64,000 bases of DNA from Bacteroidales bacterium UBA3754 (GCA_002371705.1 DFGI01000096.1:1-64000), one strand, 5' to 3'. Positions 39,866-48,688 are shown, counted from the first letter of the stretch. Numbers and translations: made by a program. The notes: generated from the sequence alone by a model not told the origin.

Positions 39866-39897
39866 CAAATCTAATGTGTGCATATAAATTCACACAA
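39866..39897 (-). promoter_or_regulatory. Promoter of the giant repeat gene
   Basis: On the minus strand TTG, 21 bases, then TAGATTTG. The box ends one base before the first in-frame ATG, so the transcript probably starts at or just before the second ATG, making the message leaderless or nearly so. Confidence 0.5.
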
Positions 39898-40016
39898 CAA
39901 ACCAAGTTCGTAAATATATGACTATTTTGTCAAAAATGCAATATTTTGGAAGTGAAAATATACAATGTTCAAAGTTCATTTTTTCTTCAGTCTATTTCAA
40001 TTTTCCAAAAAAAGAT

Positions 40017-40024
40017 TATTTTTG
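40017..40024 (+). promoter_or_regulatory. Candidate -7 box of the tRNA-Leu pair
   Basis: TATTTTTG, exact consensus, ending 11 bases before the first tRNA. The 100-odd bases upstream, back to the giant gene, hold nothing else that I can support. Confidence 0.55.
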
Positions 40025-40035
40025 CACGTCTATTT

Positions 40036-40119
40036 GCTCGAATGTTGGAATTGGTAGACAAGCATGTTTCAGGAGCATGTGTCTTCACGGACATGCGGGT
40101 TCGAGTCCCGCTTCGAGCA
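40036..40119 (+). tRNA. tRNA-Leu (anticodon CAG)
   Basis: An 84-nt class II tRNA. Acceptor GCTCGAA pairs with TTCGAGC, discriminator A; anticodon stem CATGT/GCATG with loop TTCAGGA gives CAG, reading CUG. A long variable arm (TGTC, loop, GACA) and a T arm GCGGG-TTCGAGT-CCCGC are present. CCA is not encoded. Confidence 0.95.
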
Positions 40120-40136
40120 CACAGAGTTCTTTATTT

Positions 40137-40220
40137 GCTCAGGTGTTGGAATTGGTAGACAAGCATGTTTGAGGGGCATGTGGCCATTAGGCCGTACGGG
40201 TTCAAGTCCCGTTCTGAGCA
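40137..40220 (+). tRNA. tRNA-Leu (anticodon GAG)
   Basis: An 84-nt class II tRNA. Acceptor GCTCAGG pairs with TCTGAGC; anticodon loop TTGAGGG gives GAG, reading CUC and CUU. Variable arm TGGCC-ATTA-GGCCG. The D arm and 5' anticodon arm are the same as in the preceding tRNA-Leu over 27 bases, so the two look like paralogs from a local duplication. CCA is not encoded. Confidence 0.95.
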
Positions 40221-40224
40221 CTGC

Positions 40225-40259
40225 AAAGCCTTGTAGGTACAAACTTACAAGGCTTTTTT
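40225..40259 (+). terminator. Terminator after the tRNA pair
   Basis: An 11-base perfect stem (AAAGCCTTGTA and TACAAGGCTTT), 10-base loop, followed by T residues. It ends 15 bases before the anmK start. Confidence 0.85.
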
Positions 40260-40274
40260 ATAGGAATTAACACA

Positions 40275-41318
40275 ATGGATTCTCAAATATATATAGGTCT
40301 GATGTCGGGCACGTCGGTTGACGGGCTGGATATGTGCGCAGCAACTTTTCAAAACAAAAACTACGAAATCATTGCGGCGGAAACGTGTTCCTATCCTGAA
40401 GATTTGCACAAAAAATTGCTCAACGCACACTTGTTAGGTGCATCGGAACTGGCACAACTCCATATAGACTTTGGCACATTCTGCGGACAAAAAGTAAAAG
40501 AATTCATCAGCAAAAAACATATAAACGCTTCATACATAGCAAGCCACGGACAAACGGTGTTCCACACGCCACACACAGGACTCACACTCCAAATTGGCTC
40601 AGGGGCGCATATCGCCGCCGAAAGTGGCATCTCCACCATCTGCGATTTCCGAATCCTCGATGTGGCTATGGGCGGACAAGGCGCACCACTCGTACCAATT
40701 GGCGATGAACTGCTATTTTCTGAATATGATTATTGTCTCAACATTGGTGGGTTTGCAAATGTTTCCACAAATGAAAACGGAACTCGAATCGCATGGGACA
40801 TTTGCCCAGCAAACATCGTGCTGAACGCATTTGCCAAAACCTTCGGACAAGAATTCGACAAAAATGGGGAACTCGGGCAAAAAGGAACAATACACACCAA
40901 ATTGCTTGACGCACTCAACGCATTGCCGTTTTATACCGAACAAGCACCCAAATCACTCGGACGGGAATGGGTTGAAACCAACATACAACCATTAATACAA
41001 AGCGCTAATATTAGTATTGAAGACGCAATGCGCACCTACTACGAACATTGCGCAACACAAATCGGAAAAAATCTACAAAAAGTGAATTCCAAGACACTTT
41101 GTACCGGCGGAGGCGTGAAAAACACATTTTTAATGCACCGAATCGCCCGACACACAAACTCCACTCTCATCATTCCCGACACACAATTAATCGACTACAA
41201 AGAAGCGTTGATTTTCGCATATTTAGGCTATCTGCGAATCAACCACCAACCAAACTGCTTGGCTTCGGTAACTGGAGCAAAACAAAACGTATGTGGAGGT
41301 GTTGTTTGGGAAGTGTAA
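40275..41318 (+). CDS. anmK: Anhydro-N-acetylmuramic acid kinase AnmK
   Basis: A 347-residue sugar kinase of the actin/hexokinase superfamily that hydrates and phosphorylates 1,6-anhydro-MurNAc in cell-wall recycling. GLMSGTSVDGLDMC is the phosphate-1 loop signature; SHGQTVFHTP, LNIGGFANVS and LCTGGGVKNTFLM are further family blocks. Length is a little under the E. coli enzyme, as usual in Bacteroidetes. It lies just after the tRNA terminator and abuts the convergent DUF819 gene with no gap. Confidence 0.95.
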   Translation: MDSQIYIGLMSGTSVDGLDMCAATFQNKNYEIIAAETCSYPEDLHKKLLNAHLLGASELAQLHIDFGTFCGQKVKEFISKKHINASYIASHGQTVFHTPHTGLTLQIGSGAHIAAESGISTICDFRILDVAMGGQGAPLVPIGDELLFSEYDYCLNIGGFANVSTNENGTRIAWDICPANIVLNAFAKTFGQEFDKNGELGQKGTIHTKLLDALNALPFYTEQAPKSLGREWVETNIQPLIQSANISIEDAMRTYYEHCATQIGKNLQKVNSKTLCTGGGVKNTFLMHRIARHTNSTLIIPDTQLIDYKEALIFAYLGYLRINHQPNCLASVTGAKQNVCGGVVWEV

Positions 41319-42494
41319 CTACAACATTCCCAGCACATACGCCAAAGCAAGACCAATATACGTTCCCACTGCATAGCCAACCAAACCAATAGCCAATCCA
41401 CTCACCAGAACCTTCTTGTTGCCCATAGCCCCCACTACTGGCGGAATAAACGGAGGGGAACACAGTAGTCCTATATTCGCAACCACAAACAAATCTCCCT
41501 CAATTTTGAAAATCTTACAAACTATAAAGTGCAGAAGAATGGAAACAAGCAACACAAACAGCACAAAATACACAAGTGTGACTATTGTCGTACGCAACAT
41601 ATAAAAATCGAACTGCGAGGCAACAACCACGCTGAACATAAGAATCAGCACCATTCCCATTTCGAACGTTTTCGGCAATTCCCTGATTTTCCTGCAAAAC
41701 GAAGCACAGATTGCCAATGTCGTTACAGTTACAGTCACCACCATTTCGTTGATGCCTCCACAAACCGCATACGAAAGCCCGACTCCCACACCAACAAATG
41801 CAAGCGCAAGCAGTAGCGCTACAATAATTTTGGGGAGAATTTTCCCCGACAACATTCCGCTATAATCCTCCACATCGGTGATTTTCACCGATTCAGTCAT
41901 ATCCGACTCCACCGTTTTTGATTCATACGGCAGTAATTTACGAAACAAATGGTATCCACCACCCACAATAAACAAAATCAAAGGAAATGTAATCAACATT
42001 TCTATGGTAAGCAGACAAGTCATTATTGTGGAATCAATATGCAAAGAGGCGCCAAGTGCCGCAAAATTCATAGTTCCTCCTGTGTAAATTCCAATCATCA
42101 TTGCTGCCAAATCCGAAAAATTTTCAATTCCACAATCCCGAAACACGAAAAATCCCGAACATACAGCCACCACCACCGCAAACAATCCTCCCACAAGCGC
42201 AATAATAGTTTTTGGTAACGATTTCGCCCACATTCGAAAATCAGAACTGAGCAACATCAACGGAATTGCCAATGGAACCGTGCAATCCATAATCCACTTT
42301 TGAATACTGCGCATTGTCTCAGCCTCGGCACTACCCGACTCAAACACCGTCAAATTTGATAGGGATAGCACTATTCCCACCGCATACGCCATAATAACTG
42401 TACCAACCTTTTGCGCCCAACTCCATTTCTGAAACGCCCAAACAATAAGCATCGGCATACATAAATATATGAAGACAATGAATCCTATCCGCAT
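41319..42494 (-). CDS. DUF819 family membrane protein
   Basis: A 391-residue inner-membrane protein with about ten to eleven helices. Recognised by MIGIYTGGTMNFAALGASL and the C-terminal IGLLCSPPFIPPVVGAMGNKKVLVSGLAIGLVGYAVGTYIG, both typical of DUF819. The fold resembles bile-acid/sodium symporter-like or CPA-type transporters with two inverted halves; the substrate is unknown. The ATG was preferred to a TTG five codons upstream. Confidence 0.88.
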   Translation of the reverse strand: MRIGFIVFIYLCMPMLIVWAFQKWSWAQKVGTVIMAYAVGIVLSLSNLTVFESGSAEAETMRSIQKWIMDCTVPLAIPLMLLSSDFRMWAKSLPKTIIALVGGLFAVVVAVCSGFFVFRDCGIENFSDLAAMMIGIYTGGTMNFAALGASLHIDSTIMTCLLTIEMLITFPLILFIVGGGYHLFRKLLPYESKTVESDMTESVKITDVEDYSGMLSGKILPKIIVALLLALAFVGVGVGLSYAVCGGINEMVVTVTVTTLAICASFCRKIRELPKTFEMGMVLILMFSVVVASQFDFYMLRTTIVTLVYFVLFVLLVSILLHFIVCKIFKIEGDLFVVANIGLLCSPPFIPPVVGAMGNKKVLVSGLAIGLVGYAVGTYIGLALAYVLGML

Positions 42495-42627
42495 TACATT
42501 TTTTTTCAAAAGTACACGATTTTCACTATTTCAAATCAAAACAATAAATTTCTATAAAAAAAATCGCGCACAAACTAAAATTTTTCAAACTGATTATCAA
42601 CCACTTACAAATTTTCTTAAAATTTTT

Positions 42628-42646
42628 ACCTATCAACACGGTAGGT
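42628..42646. promoter_or_regulatory. Candidate operator hairpin upstream of metY
   Basis: ACCTATC and GGTAGGT form a seven-pair inverted repeat (one G-T) around AACAC. It ends 15 bases before the metY -7 box, where a regulator could block or aid polymerase. The Rrf2 regulator encoded 2.4 kb downstream is one candidate to bind it; that is inference. Confidence 0.4.
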
Positions 42647-42661
42647 TAAAGGATTTTTATA

Positions 42662-42669
42662 TATATTTG
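42662..42669 (+). promoter_or_regulatory. -7 box of metY-cysK
   Basis: TATATTTG, exact consensus. It gives a leader of about 45 bases containing AGGAGG at 42707-42712, five bases before the ATG. So strong a Shine-Dalgarno is rare among genes in this window. Confidence 0.6.
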
Positions 42670-42717
42670 CAATGTCAAATTAAACGAAAACGATAGATTA
42701 TAAAATAGGAGGTTATT

Positions 42718-44007
42718 ATGAGCGAACAGAAGTACAAATTCGAAACATTACAGTTACACGTAGGTCAGGAACAAGCAGATCCGACATCGGATTCACGAGC
42801 AGTTCCAATTTATCAAACAACATCGTACGTGTTCCACAACTCAAAGCACGCCGCCGACCGATTTGGTCTTGCCGATGCAGGAAATATTTATGGTAGATTA
42901 ACAAACTCAACGCAGGATGTGTTGGAAAAACGAGTAGCAGCATTGGAAGGTGGCGTTGCCGCTTTGGCTTTGGCTTCTGGTGCAGCAGCAATCACTTATA
43001 CCATACAAGCGCTGGCTCAAAAAGGCGACAATATTGTTGCTCAAAAAACAATTTACGGTGGTTCATACAATTTACTTGCGCACACGTTGCCACTTTACGG
43101 AATCGACACCACGTTTGTTGATGCGCACAACCTTTCTGAAGTTGCCCAGGCTATCAAACCAAACACAAAAGCAATTTATTTGGAAACATTGGGGAATCCA
43201 AACAGCGATATTCCTGATATTGACGCAATTGCGGAAATCGCCCACAAAAACAATATTCCACTTGTTATCGACAATACCTTCGGAACACCGTATCTCATCC
43301 GCCCAATCGAACACGGAGCCGACATTGTGGTTCATTCCGCCACAAAATTCTTAGGTGGCCACGGCACAACGCTTGGCGGTATCATAGTTGACAGCGGTAA
43401 ATTTGATTGGAAAAAAGCAGGAAAATATGCACCAATTGCCAATGCAAATCCAAGTTACCACGGAATTTCATTCGCCGATGCTGTTGGACCAGCCGCTTTC
43501 GTAACATACATCCGTGCAATTTTGCTCCGCGACCAAGGTGCGGCAATCAGCCCATTCAACGCATTCTTATTGCTCCAAGGCGTGGAAACACTTTCTCTTC
43601 GTTTGGAACGCCACGTTGAAAACACGAAAAAAGTTGTTGCATATCTAAAAAGCAACCCATTGGTGCAAAAAGTAAACCATCCATCGCTTCCAGAGCATCC
43701 TAACCACGCATTATACGAACGGTATTTTCCAAATGGTGGCGCAAGCATATTCACTTTCGAAATAAAAGGAGGTAAAGAAGCTGCTTGGAAATTCATCGAC
43801 AACTTAAAGATTTTCAGTCTTTTAGCAAACGTTGCAGATGTAAAATCGTTGGTAATCCACCCTGCTTCAACAACTCATTCACAATTAAGTGACGAAGAAC
43901 TTGCAGACCAAGGAATTACACAAGGTACAATTCGTCTTTCAATCGGAACAGAACATATTGACGATATTATCGCCGATCTGGAAACTGGATTCCAAGCAAT
44001 ACAATAA
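42718..44007 (+). CDS. metY: O-acetylhomoserine sulfhydrylase MetY
   Basis: A 429-residue PLP enzyme of the Cys/Met metabolism family, making homocysteine from O-acetylhomoserine and sulfide. Landmarks: ETLQLHVGQEQADPTSDSRA at the start, YGRLTNSTQDVLEKRVAALEGG, the PLP lysine in VVHSATKFLGGHGTTLGG, and a C-terminal RLSIGTEHIDDIIADL. The length and the long insert after the lysine suit MetY rather than MetB. It is the first gene of metY-cysK, 49 bases apart, with an unusual AGGAGG ribosome site. Confidence 0.95.
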   Translation: MSEQKYKFETLQLHVGQEQADPTSDSRAVPIYQTTSYVFHNSKHAADRFGLADAGNIYGRLTNSTQDVLEKRVAALEGGVAALALASGAAAITYTIQALAQKGDNIVAQKTIYGGSYNLLAHTLPLYGIDTTFVDAHNLSEVAQAIKPNTKAIYLETLGNPNSDIPDIDAIAEIAHKNNIPLVIDNTFGTPYLIRPIEHGADIVVHSATKFLGGHGTTLGGIIVDSGKFDWKKAGKYAPIANANPSYHGISFADAVGPAAFVTYIRAILLRDQGAAISPFNAFLLLQGVETLSLRLERHVENTKKVVAYLKSNPLVQKVNHPSLPEHPNHALYERYFPNGGASIFTFEIKGGKEAAWKFIDNLKIFSLLANVADVKSLVIHPASTTHSQLSDEELADQGITQGTIRLSIGTEHIDDIIADLETGFQAIQ

Positions 44008-44056
44008 CAGAAAAACAAATAACTCATATTTCATAACTAATAACTCTTAAATAATT

Positions 44057-44989
44057 ATGGCACAGATATTTAAATCAGCAGATCAGTTAATAGGACACAC
44101 TCCCCTATTGGAACTCACACATCTTGAACAAGCATATAATCTTGAAGCAAAGATTTATGCAAAATTGGAATATTTCAATCCTGCCGGCAGCGTGAAAGAC
44201 CGTATTGCAAAGGCAATGATTGACGAAGCGGAAAAGTCGGGTAAACTCAAGAAAGATTCGGTGATTATTGAACCGACAAGTGGAAACACTGGTATTGGAC
44301 TTGCAAGCGTTGCGGCTGCACGCGGCTACCGAATCATCATCACTATGCCAGAAACGATGAGTGTGGAACGCCGCCAACTTATGAAAGCCTATGGTGCGGA
44401 ATTGGTTCTTTCCGATGGCACAAAAGGAATGAAAGGTGCTATTGCAAAAGCACAGGAATTAGCAGATTCTATTCCAAATAGCTTCATTCCAGGCCAATTC
44501 GTAAATCCAGCCAATCCAAAAGCTCATTTTGAAACCACTGGACCTGAAATTTTTGAGGATACCGACGGAGCTGTTGATATTTTCGTTGCTGGCGTTGGAA
44601 CTGGTGGAACTATCACAGGCGTAGGCCAATATTTGAAATCAAAGAAAGCAAGCGTAAAAGTAATTGCTGTTGAACCAGCCACATCAGCGGTACTTTCAAC
44701 GGGCGTTGCTGGAGCCCACAAAATCCAAGGTATTGGCGCAGGTTTCGTTCCCGATGTGCTCGACACAAAAATCTACGATGAAATTATTCCCGTGCAAAAC
44801 GAAGATGCCTTTGCCACTGGGAAAGAAATTGGACACAAGGAAGGCGTGTTGGTTGGTATTTCGTCGGGAGCGGCTGTATGGGCAGCCTTGCAAGTAGCAA
44901 AACGTCCCGAAAATAAAGGGAAAAACATTGTCGTATTGCTTCCCGATACTGGCGACCGTTATCTTAGCACTCCATTATTCGCTGACTAA
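44057..44989 (+). CDS. cysK: Cysteine synthase (O-acetylserine sulfhydrylase) CysK
   Basis: A 310-residue fold-type II PLP enzyme making cysteine from O-acetylserine and sulfide. NPAGSVKDRIAKAMI has the Schiff-base lysine, EPTSGNTGIGLA is the substrate loop, GVGTGGTITGVGQYLK binds the PLP phosphate and SSGAAVWAAL is the pyridine-nitrogen loop. Full length. It shares a promoter with metY and ends just before a strong terminator. Confidence 0.96.
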   Translation: MAQIFKSADQLIGHTPLLELTHLEQAYNLEAKIYAKLEYFNPAGSVKDRIAKAMIDEAEKSGKLKKDSVIIEPTSGNTGIGLASVAAARGYRIIITMPETMSVERRQLMKAYGAELVLSDGTKGMKGAIAKAQELADSIPNSFIPGQFVNPANPKAHFETTGPEIFEDTDGAVDIFVAGVGTGGTITGVGQYLKSKKASVKVIAVEPATSAVLSTGVAGAHKIQGIGAGFVPDVLDTKIYDEIIPVQNEDAFATGKEIGHKEGVLVGISSGAAVWAALQVAKRPENKGKNIVVLLPDTGDRYLSTPLFAD

Positions 44990-45011
44990 CAGGCAGTTTC
45001 AATTGTTGAAT

Positions 45012-45052
45012 GCAAAAAGAATCGCTGCAAGGCTTGTGGTGATTCTTTTTGC
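45012..45052 (+). terminator. Terminator after cysK
   Basis: A perfect 12-base stem (GCAAAAAGAATC and GATTCTTTTTGC) whose inner sequence can extend the helix by seven more pairs, including wobbles, to a three-base loop. Its last bases overlap the -33 box of the next promoter. Confidence 0.85.
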
Positions 45053-45078
45053 GTTTTGTAAATAGTTACGTATCTTTG
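45048..45078 (+). promoter_or_regulatory. Promoter of the Rrf2 regulator gene
   Basis: TTTG, 19 bases, TATCTTTG: the best consensus Bacteroidetes promoter in the window. The -33 box lies in the 3' arm of the cysK terminator. Confidence 0.7.
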
Positions 45079-45099
45079 TATGATTTTTAAAAATTAAGA

Positions 45100-45537
45100 A
45101 TGATGATTTCAACACGCGGCAGATATGCGATTAGAGTGATGATAGACTTGGCGGAACAAGGTTCGTCAAATTACATCCGCTTGAAAGACATTTCCGAACG
45201 ACAAGACATTTCCCTAAAATACCTCGAAAGCATTACCACAATGCTTTCCAAAGCTGGTTTAATCGACGGCGTTCACGGACGCGGCGGCGGTTACAAACTC
45301 AACAGAACCCCTAACGATTACACTATTGGTGAAATTCTCCGCATTACCGAAGGAACGCTCGCTCCCGTAGCCTGCTTGGGTTGTGACGCAAAATACTGCG
45401 AACGCGAACCTATATGCAGAACACTTCCAATGTGGAAAGAATTATACCAAACCATAAACTCGTTTTTCGACAATTATACTCTTGCCGATTTAATAAAAAA
45501 ATCTCCTGAATTGGGATATTTCAACGCTTCGCTGTAA
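45100..45537 (+). CDS. Rrf2 family transcriptional regulator
   Basis: A 145-residue winged-helix DNA-binding protein. N-terminal MMISTRGRYAIRVMIDLAEQ and DISLKYLESITTMLSKAGLIDGVHGRGGGYKL are the Rrf2 helix-turn-helix and wing. Cysteines 92, 95, 100 and 106 (CLGCDAKYCEREPIC) lie where IscR-type members bind an iron-sulfur cluster, so this could be a cluster or redox sensor; CymR-type members instead sense cysteine supply through CysK. Location directly after metY-cysK suggests control of sulfur metabolism. Confidence 0.9.
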   Translation: MMISTRGRYAIRVMIDLAEQGSSNYIRLKDISERQDISLKYLESITTMLSKAGLIDGVHGRGGGYKLNRTPNDYTIGEILRITEGTLAPVACLGCDAKYCEREPICRTLPMWKELYQTINSFFDNYTLADLIKKSPELGYFNASL

Positions 45538-45590
45538 ATCATCTTTTATGGCATCACTTTTGCATTGGTTATAGAAAAAATTTTAGAGCT

Positions 45591-46088
45591 ATGAAACAGA
45601 TTCGTACAATTTTAATCTCGTCAATCGCAGTTATAACTACCTTTTTGACAACAAGTTGTGAAAGAGAATACATCACAAAAGAGTATATCTCGGAATATTA
45701 CAACGGTGCAAAAGTTTATACAAGGGAATACGCCATCCAAGGCAAGGATTGGCAAGTTGGCCACTACGACAATGGCAGAACGTATCTCTACGCTGAATGC
45801 GACAATCCCGACATCACCGACAATGTGATGAAAAACGGTGCCGTGTTAGGCTATCTTTGGTTCACCTACGACATTGAGAAAAACGCAAGTTCTTGGAATC
45901 TAATGCCGTATGTATATCCTTACACGTTCCAAAACGACGAAGGCAATTCTATAACTATTGGCGAAAACACTCGTTTTGAATACGAAAAAGGAACCGTGGT
46001 TTTCGTTGTGGAGGATTTGGATGGGTTTGAACCCGACGCAATGACCGATGAATTAATCTTCAAAGTCGTGGTGATTGAGAATTATTAA
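45591..46088 (+). CDS. Small lipoprotein, function unknown
   Basis: A 165-residue lipoprotein (lipobox TTSC, Cys 23). The mature part opens with charged ITKEYISEYYNGAKVYTREYAIQGKDW, then has several aromatic strands (TYLYAECDN, GYLWFTYD, LMPYVYPYTF). Two further cysteines are not expected: only one Cys (AECDN) follows the lipobox. It resembles the short lipoproteins of Bacteroidales that open with a Tyr-rich repeat after the lipobox, but I do not recognise a named family. It stands between the Rrf2 gene and xylB, with its own short upstream gap. Confidence 0.7.
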   Translation: MKQIRTILISSIAVITTFLTTSCEREYITKEYISEYYNGAKVYTREYAIQGKDWQVGHYDNGRTYLYAECDNPDITDNVMKNGAVLGYLWFTYDIEKNASSWNLMPYVYPYTFQNDEGNSITIGENTRFEYEKGTVVFVVEDLDGFEPDAMTDELIFKVVVIENY

Positions 46089-46102
46089 TCCATAACTTTT
46101 CA

Positions 46103-46110
46103 TACATTTG
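46103..46110 (+). promoter_or_regulatory. Candidate -7 box of xylB
   Basis: TACATTTG, exact consensus, 27 bases before the ATG. No consensus -33 box is evident. Confidence 0.45.
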
Positions 46111-46137
46111 TATTGTACAATAATTAATGTGTGAAAG

Positions 46138-47619
46138 ATGTATTTTTTAGGTTTCGACATTGGAAGTTCTTCGGTAAAAGTTTCGTTAGTCAACGCTGAA
46201 TCAGGAAATTGCACTGCTTCAGCGTTTTATCCCAAACAAGAAATGCCCATTATTGCCAAACAAATTGGCTGGGCGGAACAAGAACCCGAAGAATGGTGGA
46301 AAAACCTAAAAATGGCTTTGGCGGAAGTTCTCAATACTGCACAAATCAACGTTAAAGAGATTTCAGCAATCGGTATTTCATACCAAATGCACGGTTTAGT
46401 GTGTGTTGACAAAAACAAAAACGTGCTTCGTCCTGCCATCATCTGGTGCGACAGCCGTGCGGCAACCATTGGCGATTCTGCATTCAATGCAATGGGAAAA
46501 GATCATTGCCTTTCGCATTTTCTGAACAGTCCGGGAAATTTTACCGCGTCGAAACTACGATGGATTAAGGAAAATGAACCTGAAACATACGAGAAAATCC
46601 ACAAAATAATGTTGCCTGGCGACTACATCGCGATGAAACTTTCGGGCAAAGTGCAGACAACCATCAGCGGTCTTTCCGAAGGAATTTTGTGGGATTTCAA
46701 ACAATGTGAGCCAGCCCAATCGCTTCTCGACCATTATGGCATAGATTATTCTCTGCTCGCCGACATTGTACCTACGTTTGGAAACCAATGTAAAATTAGC
46801 GAACAGGCAGCAAAGGAGTTGGGTTTGCATACCAACATAACCATCTCGTACCGTGCCGGCGACCAACCAAACAATGCGTTGTCGCTCAACGTGTTGAATC
46901 CAGGTGAAATTGCCACAACGGCAGGAACATCGGGCGTGGTGTATGGCGTGACCGACGAAATCAAATATGACCCGCTTTCGCGCGTAAATACATTTGCTCA
47001 TGTAAACTACACCAAGGAACAAAATCGATTGGGTGTATTATTATGTATCAACGGAACGGGCATAATGAATTCTTGGATTCATAAAAACATTTGTTCCACA
47101 ACAACATACGACGAAATGAACCGTATGGCGGAAACTGTTTCAATCGGTTCCGACGGACTTTCGGTGCTTCCGTTCGGAAACGGAGCAGAACGAGTTTTGC
47201 AAAACAAAAATGTAAACGCTTCGGTTGTCGGTCTCAGTTTGACGAAACACACGACAAGCCATCTCATCCGTGCCACGCACGAAGGAATTGCGTTTTCGTT
47301 TCACTACGGAATGGAGATAATGAAAACCATCGGCATCAATCCGTCGGTAATTCGTGCAGGCAAGGCAAATATGTTTTTAAGCCCGATTTTCCGAAGCACG
47401 TTGGCAAGCATTTCGGGAGCGACAATAGAACTCTACAACACCGATGGTTCGGTAGGTGCAGCCCGCGGAGCTGGAATCGGATTAGGCTTCTATACAAACG
47501 CCGAAGAAGCATTTGCATCGCTACAAAAAATTGCAGTCATCGAACCCGATGTGGAAAATTCAACTGCGTATCAAGATGCCTACAAACGATGGTCTGAAGC
47601 CATAAATCTCAGATTGTAA
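46138..47619 (+). CDS. xylB: Xylulokinase (FGGY family)
   Basis: A 493-residue sugar kinase phosphorylating D-xylulose. FLGFDIGSSSVKVSL is the N-terminal phosphate loop; ISYQMHGLVCVD, IIWCDSRA and LPGDYIAMKLSG match xylulokinase; the second ATPase half has TTAGTSGVVYG and RAGKANMFLSPIFRSTLA. The QMHG and WCDSRA residues favour xylulokinase over glycerol or gluconate kinase. No xylose isomerase or transporter adjoins it in the window. Confidence 0.9.
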   Translation: MYFLGFDIGSSSVKVSLVNAESGNCTASAFYPKQEMPIIAKQIGWAEQEPEEWWKNLKMALAEVLNTAQINVKEISAIGISYQMHGLVCVDKNKNVLRPAIIWCDSRAATIGDSAFNAMGKDHCLSHFLNSPGNFTASKLRWIKENEPETYEKIHKIMLPGDYIAMKLSGKVQTTISGLSEGILWDFKQCEPAQSLLDHYGIDYSLLADIVPTFGNQCKISEQAAKELGLHTNITISYRAGDQPNNALSLNVLNPGEIATTAGTSGVVYGVTDEIKYDPLSRVNTFAHVNYTKEQNRLGVLLCINGTGIMNSWIHKNICSTTTYDEMNRMAETVSIGSDGLSVLPFGNGAERVLQNKNVNASVVGLSLTKHTTSHLIRATHEGIAFSFHYGMEIMKTIGINPSVIRAGKANMFLSPIFRSTLASISGATIELYNTDGSVGAARGAGIGLGFYTNAEEAFASLQKIAVIEPDVENSTAYQDAYKRWSEAINLRL

Positions 47620-47629
47620 CAACAAAAAA

Positions 47630-47653
47630 AAGGACGGAATCACTTCCGTCCTT
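47630..47653. terminator. Hairpin terminator between xylB and the SPFH gene
   Basis: A perfect ten-base stem (AAGGACGGAA and TTCCGTCCTT) with a four-base loop. On the minus strand it is followed by a long T run, so it mainly ends the SPFH transcript; on the plus strand the T tract is interrupted. Confidence 0.8.
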
Positions 47654-47675
47654 ACCTATTTTTAAAAAATAAGGA

Positions 47676-48656
47676 TTATTTCTTCTTTGAATTTTCAATT
47701 ACCGACATTGCAGTGGCAAGCACGCTGCTTACGTCCGTCATATTTTGCGGAATAATCATTGTGTTGTTTTCCTTTGCCAACTTGCCAAATTCATTCAAAT
47801 ACTGTTCGGCAATACGCAAGTTCACCGCCTCTGTACCATTCTCAGAACCGATTGCAGCTGCAATTTCGCGGAGACCCGTAGCGGTTGCACGGGCAATTTG
47901 TTCAATTTCACTCGCCTTACCTGCGGCTTCGTTCACACGACGTTGCTGTTCACCTTCGGAACGGGCAATCAACTCTTGCTTGTCGGCATTAGCCACGTTG
48001 ATTTTTGCCTGCATTTCACCTTCGGATTTTGCAATCAATTCCTGACGGGCAGCCTCTGCCGCATTGATTTTCGCTTGTTTCGCACCTTCGGATTCTGCGA
48101 TAATGGCACGTTTTTCACGTTCGGCACGCATTTGCTTTTCCATCGCGTCCTTGATGCTTTGCGGAGGCGTAATGTTCTTTACTTCGTAACGGGTGATTTT
48201 GATTCCCCACGAATCGCTTGCCTTGTCAACAGCAGAAACGATAACAGAATTAATAGAATCACGTTCCTCGAATGTCTTGTCGAGTTCCAATTTACCAATC
48301 ACACTACGCATAGTGGTTTGTGCCAATTGAATTGATGCAAACGCATAATTATCAATACCATACGAAGCGTTTTTTGGATCCATCACCTGAAGATACATAA
48401 TACCGTCAACCTCAACGGAAATGTTATCACGGGTGATACACGTCTGCGAAGGCACATCGATAGCCTGTTCTTTCAACGAATGTTTGTATGCCACACGGTC
48501 GATGAACGGGATAATAATGTGGAAACCAGCCAAAAGCGTTTGGTGGTATTTACCAAGACGTTCAACAATATACGCCTCGCGCTGAGGCACGATTTTAAGA
48601 CTTCCAGTAAGGACAAAGAATGCAAGAATGCAGACAGCAATAAGAAATGTTACCAT
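47676..48656 (-). CDS. qmcA: SPFH/band 7 membrane protein (QmcA/stomatin type)
   Basis: A 326-residue protein with one N-terminal membrane helix (TFLIAVCILAFFVLTG). The band 7 domain follows: IVPQREAYIVERLGKYHQTLLAGFHIIIPFID and ITRDNISVEVDGIMYLQV. A long Ala/Glu/Lys-rich coiled coil comes next, with EREKRAIIAESEGAKQAKINAAEAARQELIAKSEGE repeated in three related blocks. Such proteins form oligomeric cages in membrane microdomains and modulate proteases. Partners of this type are often encoded next to NfeD; here the NfeD gene lies about 9 kb away, beyond the second giant gene and the duplicated accessory module. Confidence 0.9.
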   Translation of the reverse strand: MVTFLIAVCILAFFVLTGSLKIVPQREAYIVERLGKYHQTLLAGFHIIIPFIDRVAYKHSLKEQAIDVPSQTCITRDNISVEVDGIMYLQVMDPKNASYGIDNYAFASIQLAQTTMRSVIGKLELDKTFEERDSINSVIVSAVDKASDSWGIKITRYEVKNITPPQSIKDAMEKQMRAEREKRAIIAESEGAKQAKINAAEAARQELIAKSEGEMQAKINVANADKQELIARSEGEQQRRVNEAAGKASEIEQIARATATGLREIAAAIGSENGTEAVNLRIAEQYLNEFGKLAKENNTMIIPQNMTDVSSVLATAMSVIENSKKK

Positions 48657-48680
48657 AGTTTTAAATTTTTAATATATGTA

Positions 48681-48688
48681 CAAATGTA
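48681..48688 (-). promoter_or_regulatory. Candidate -7 box of the SPFH gene
   Basis: TACATTTG on the minus strand, exact consensus, 24 bases before the ATG. Confidence 0.45.
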
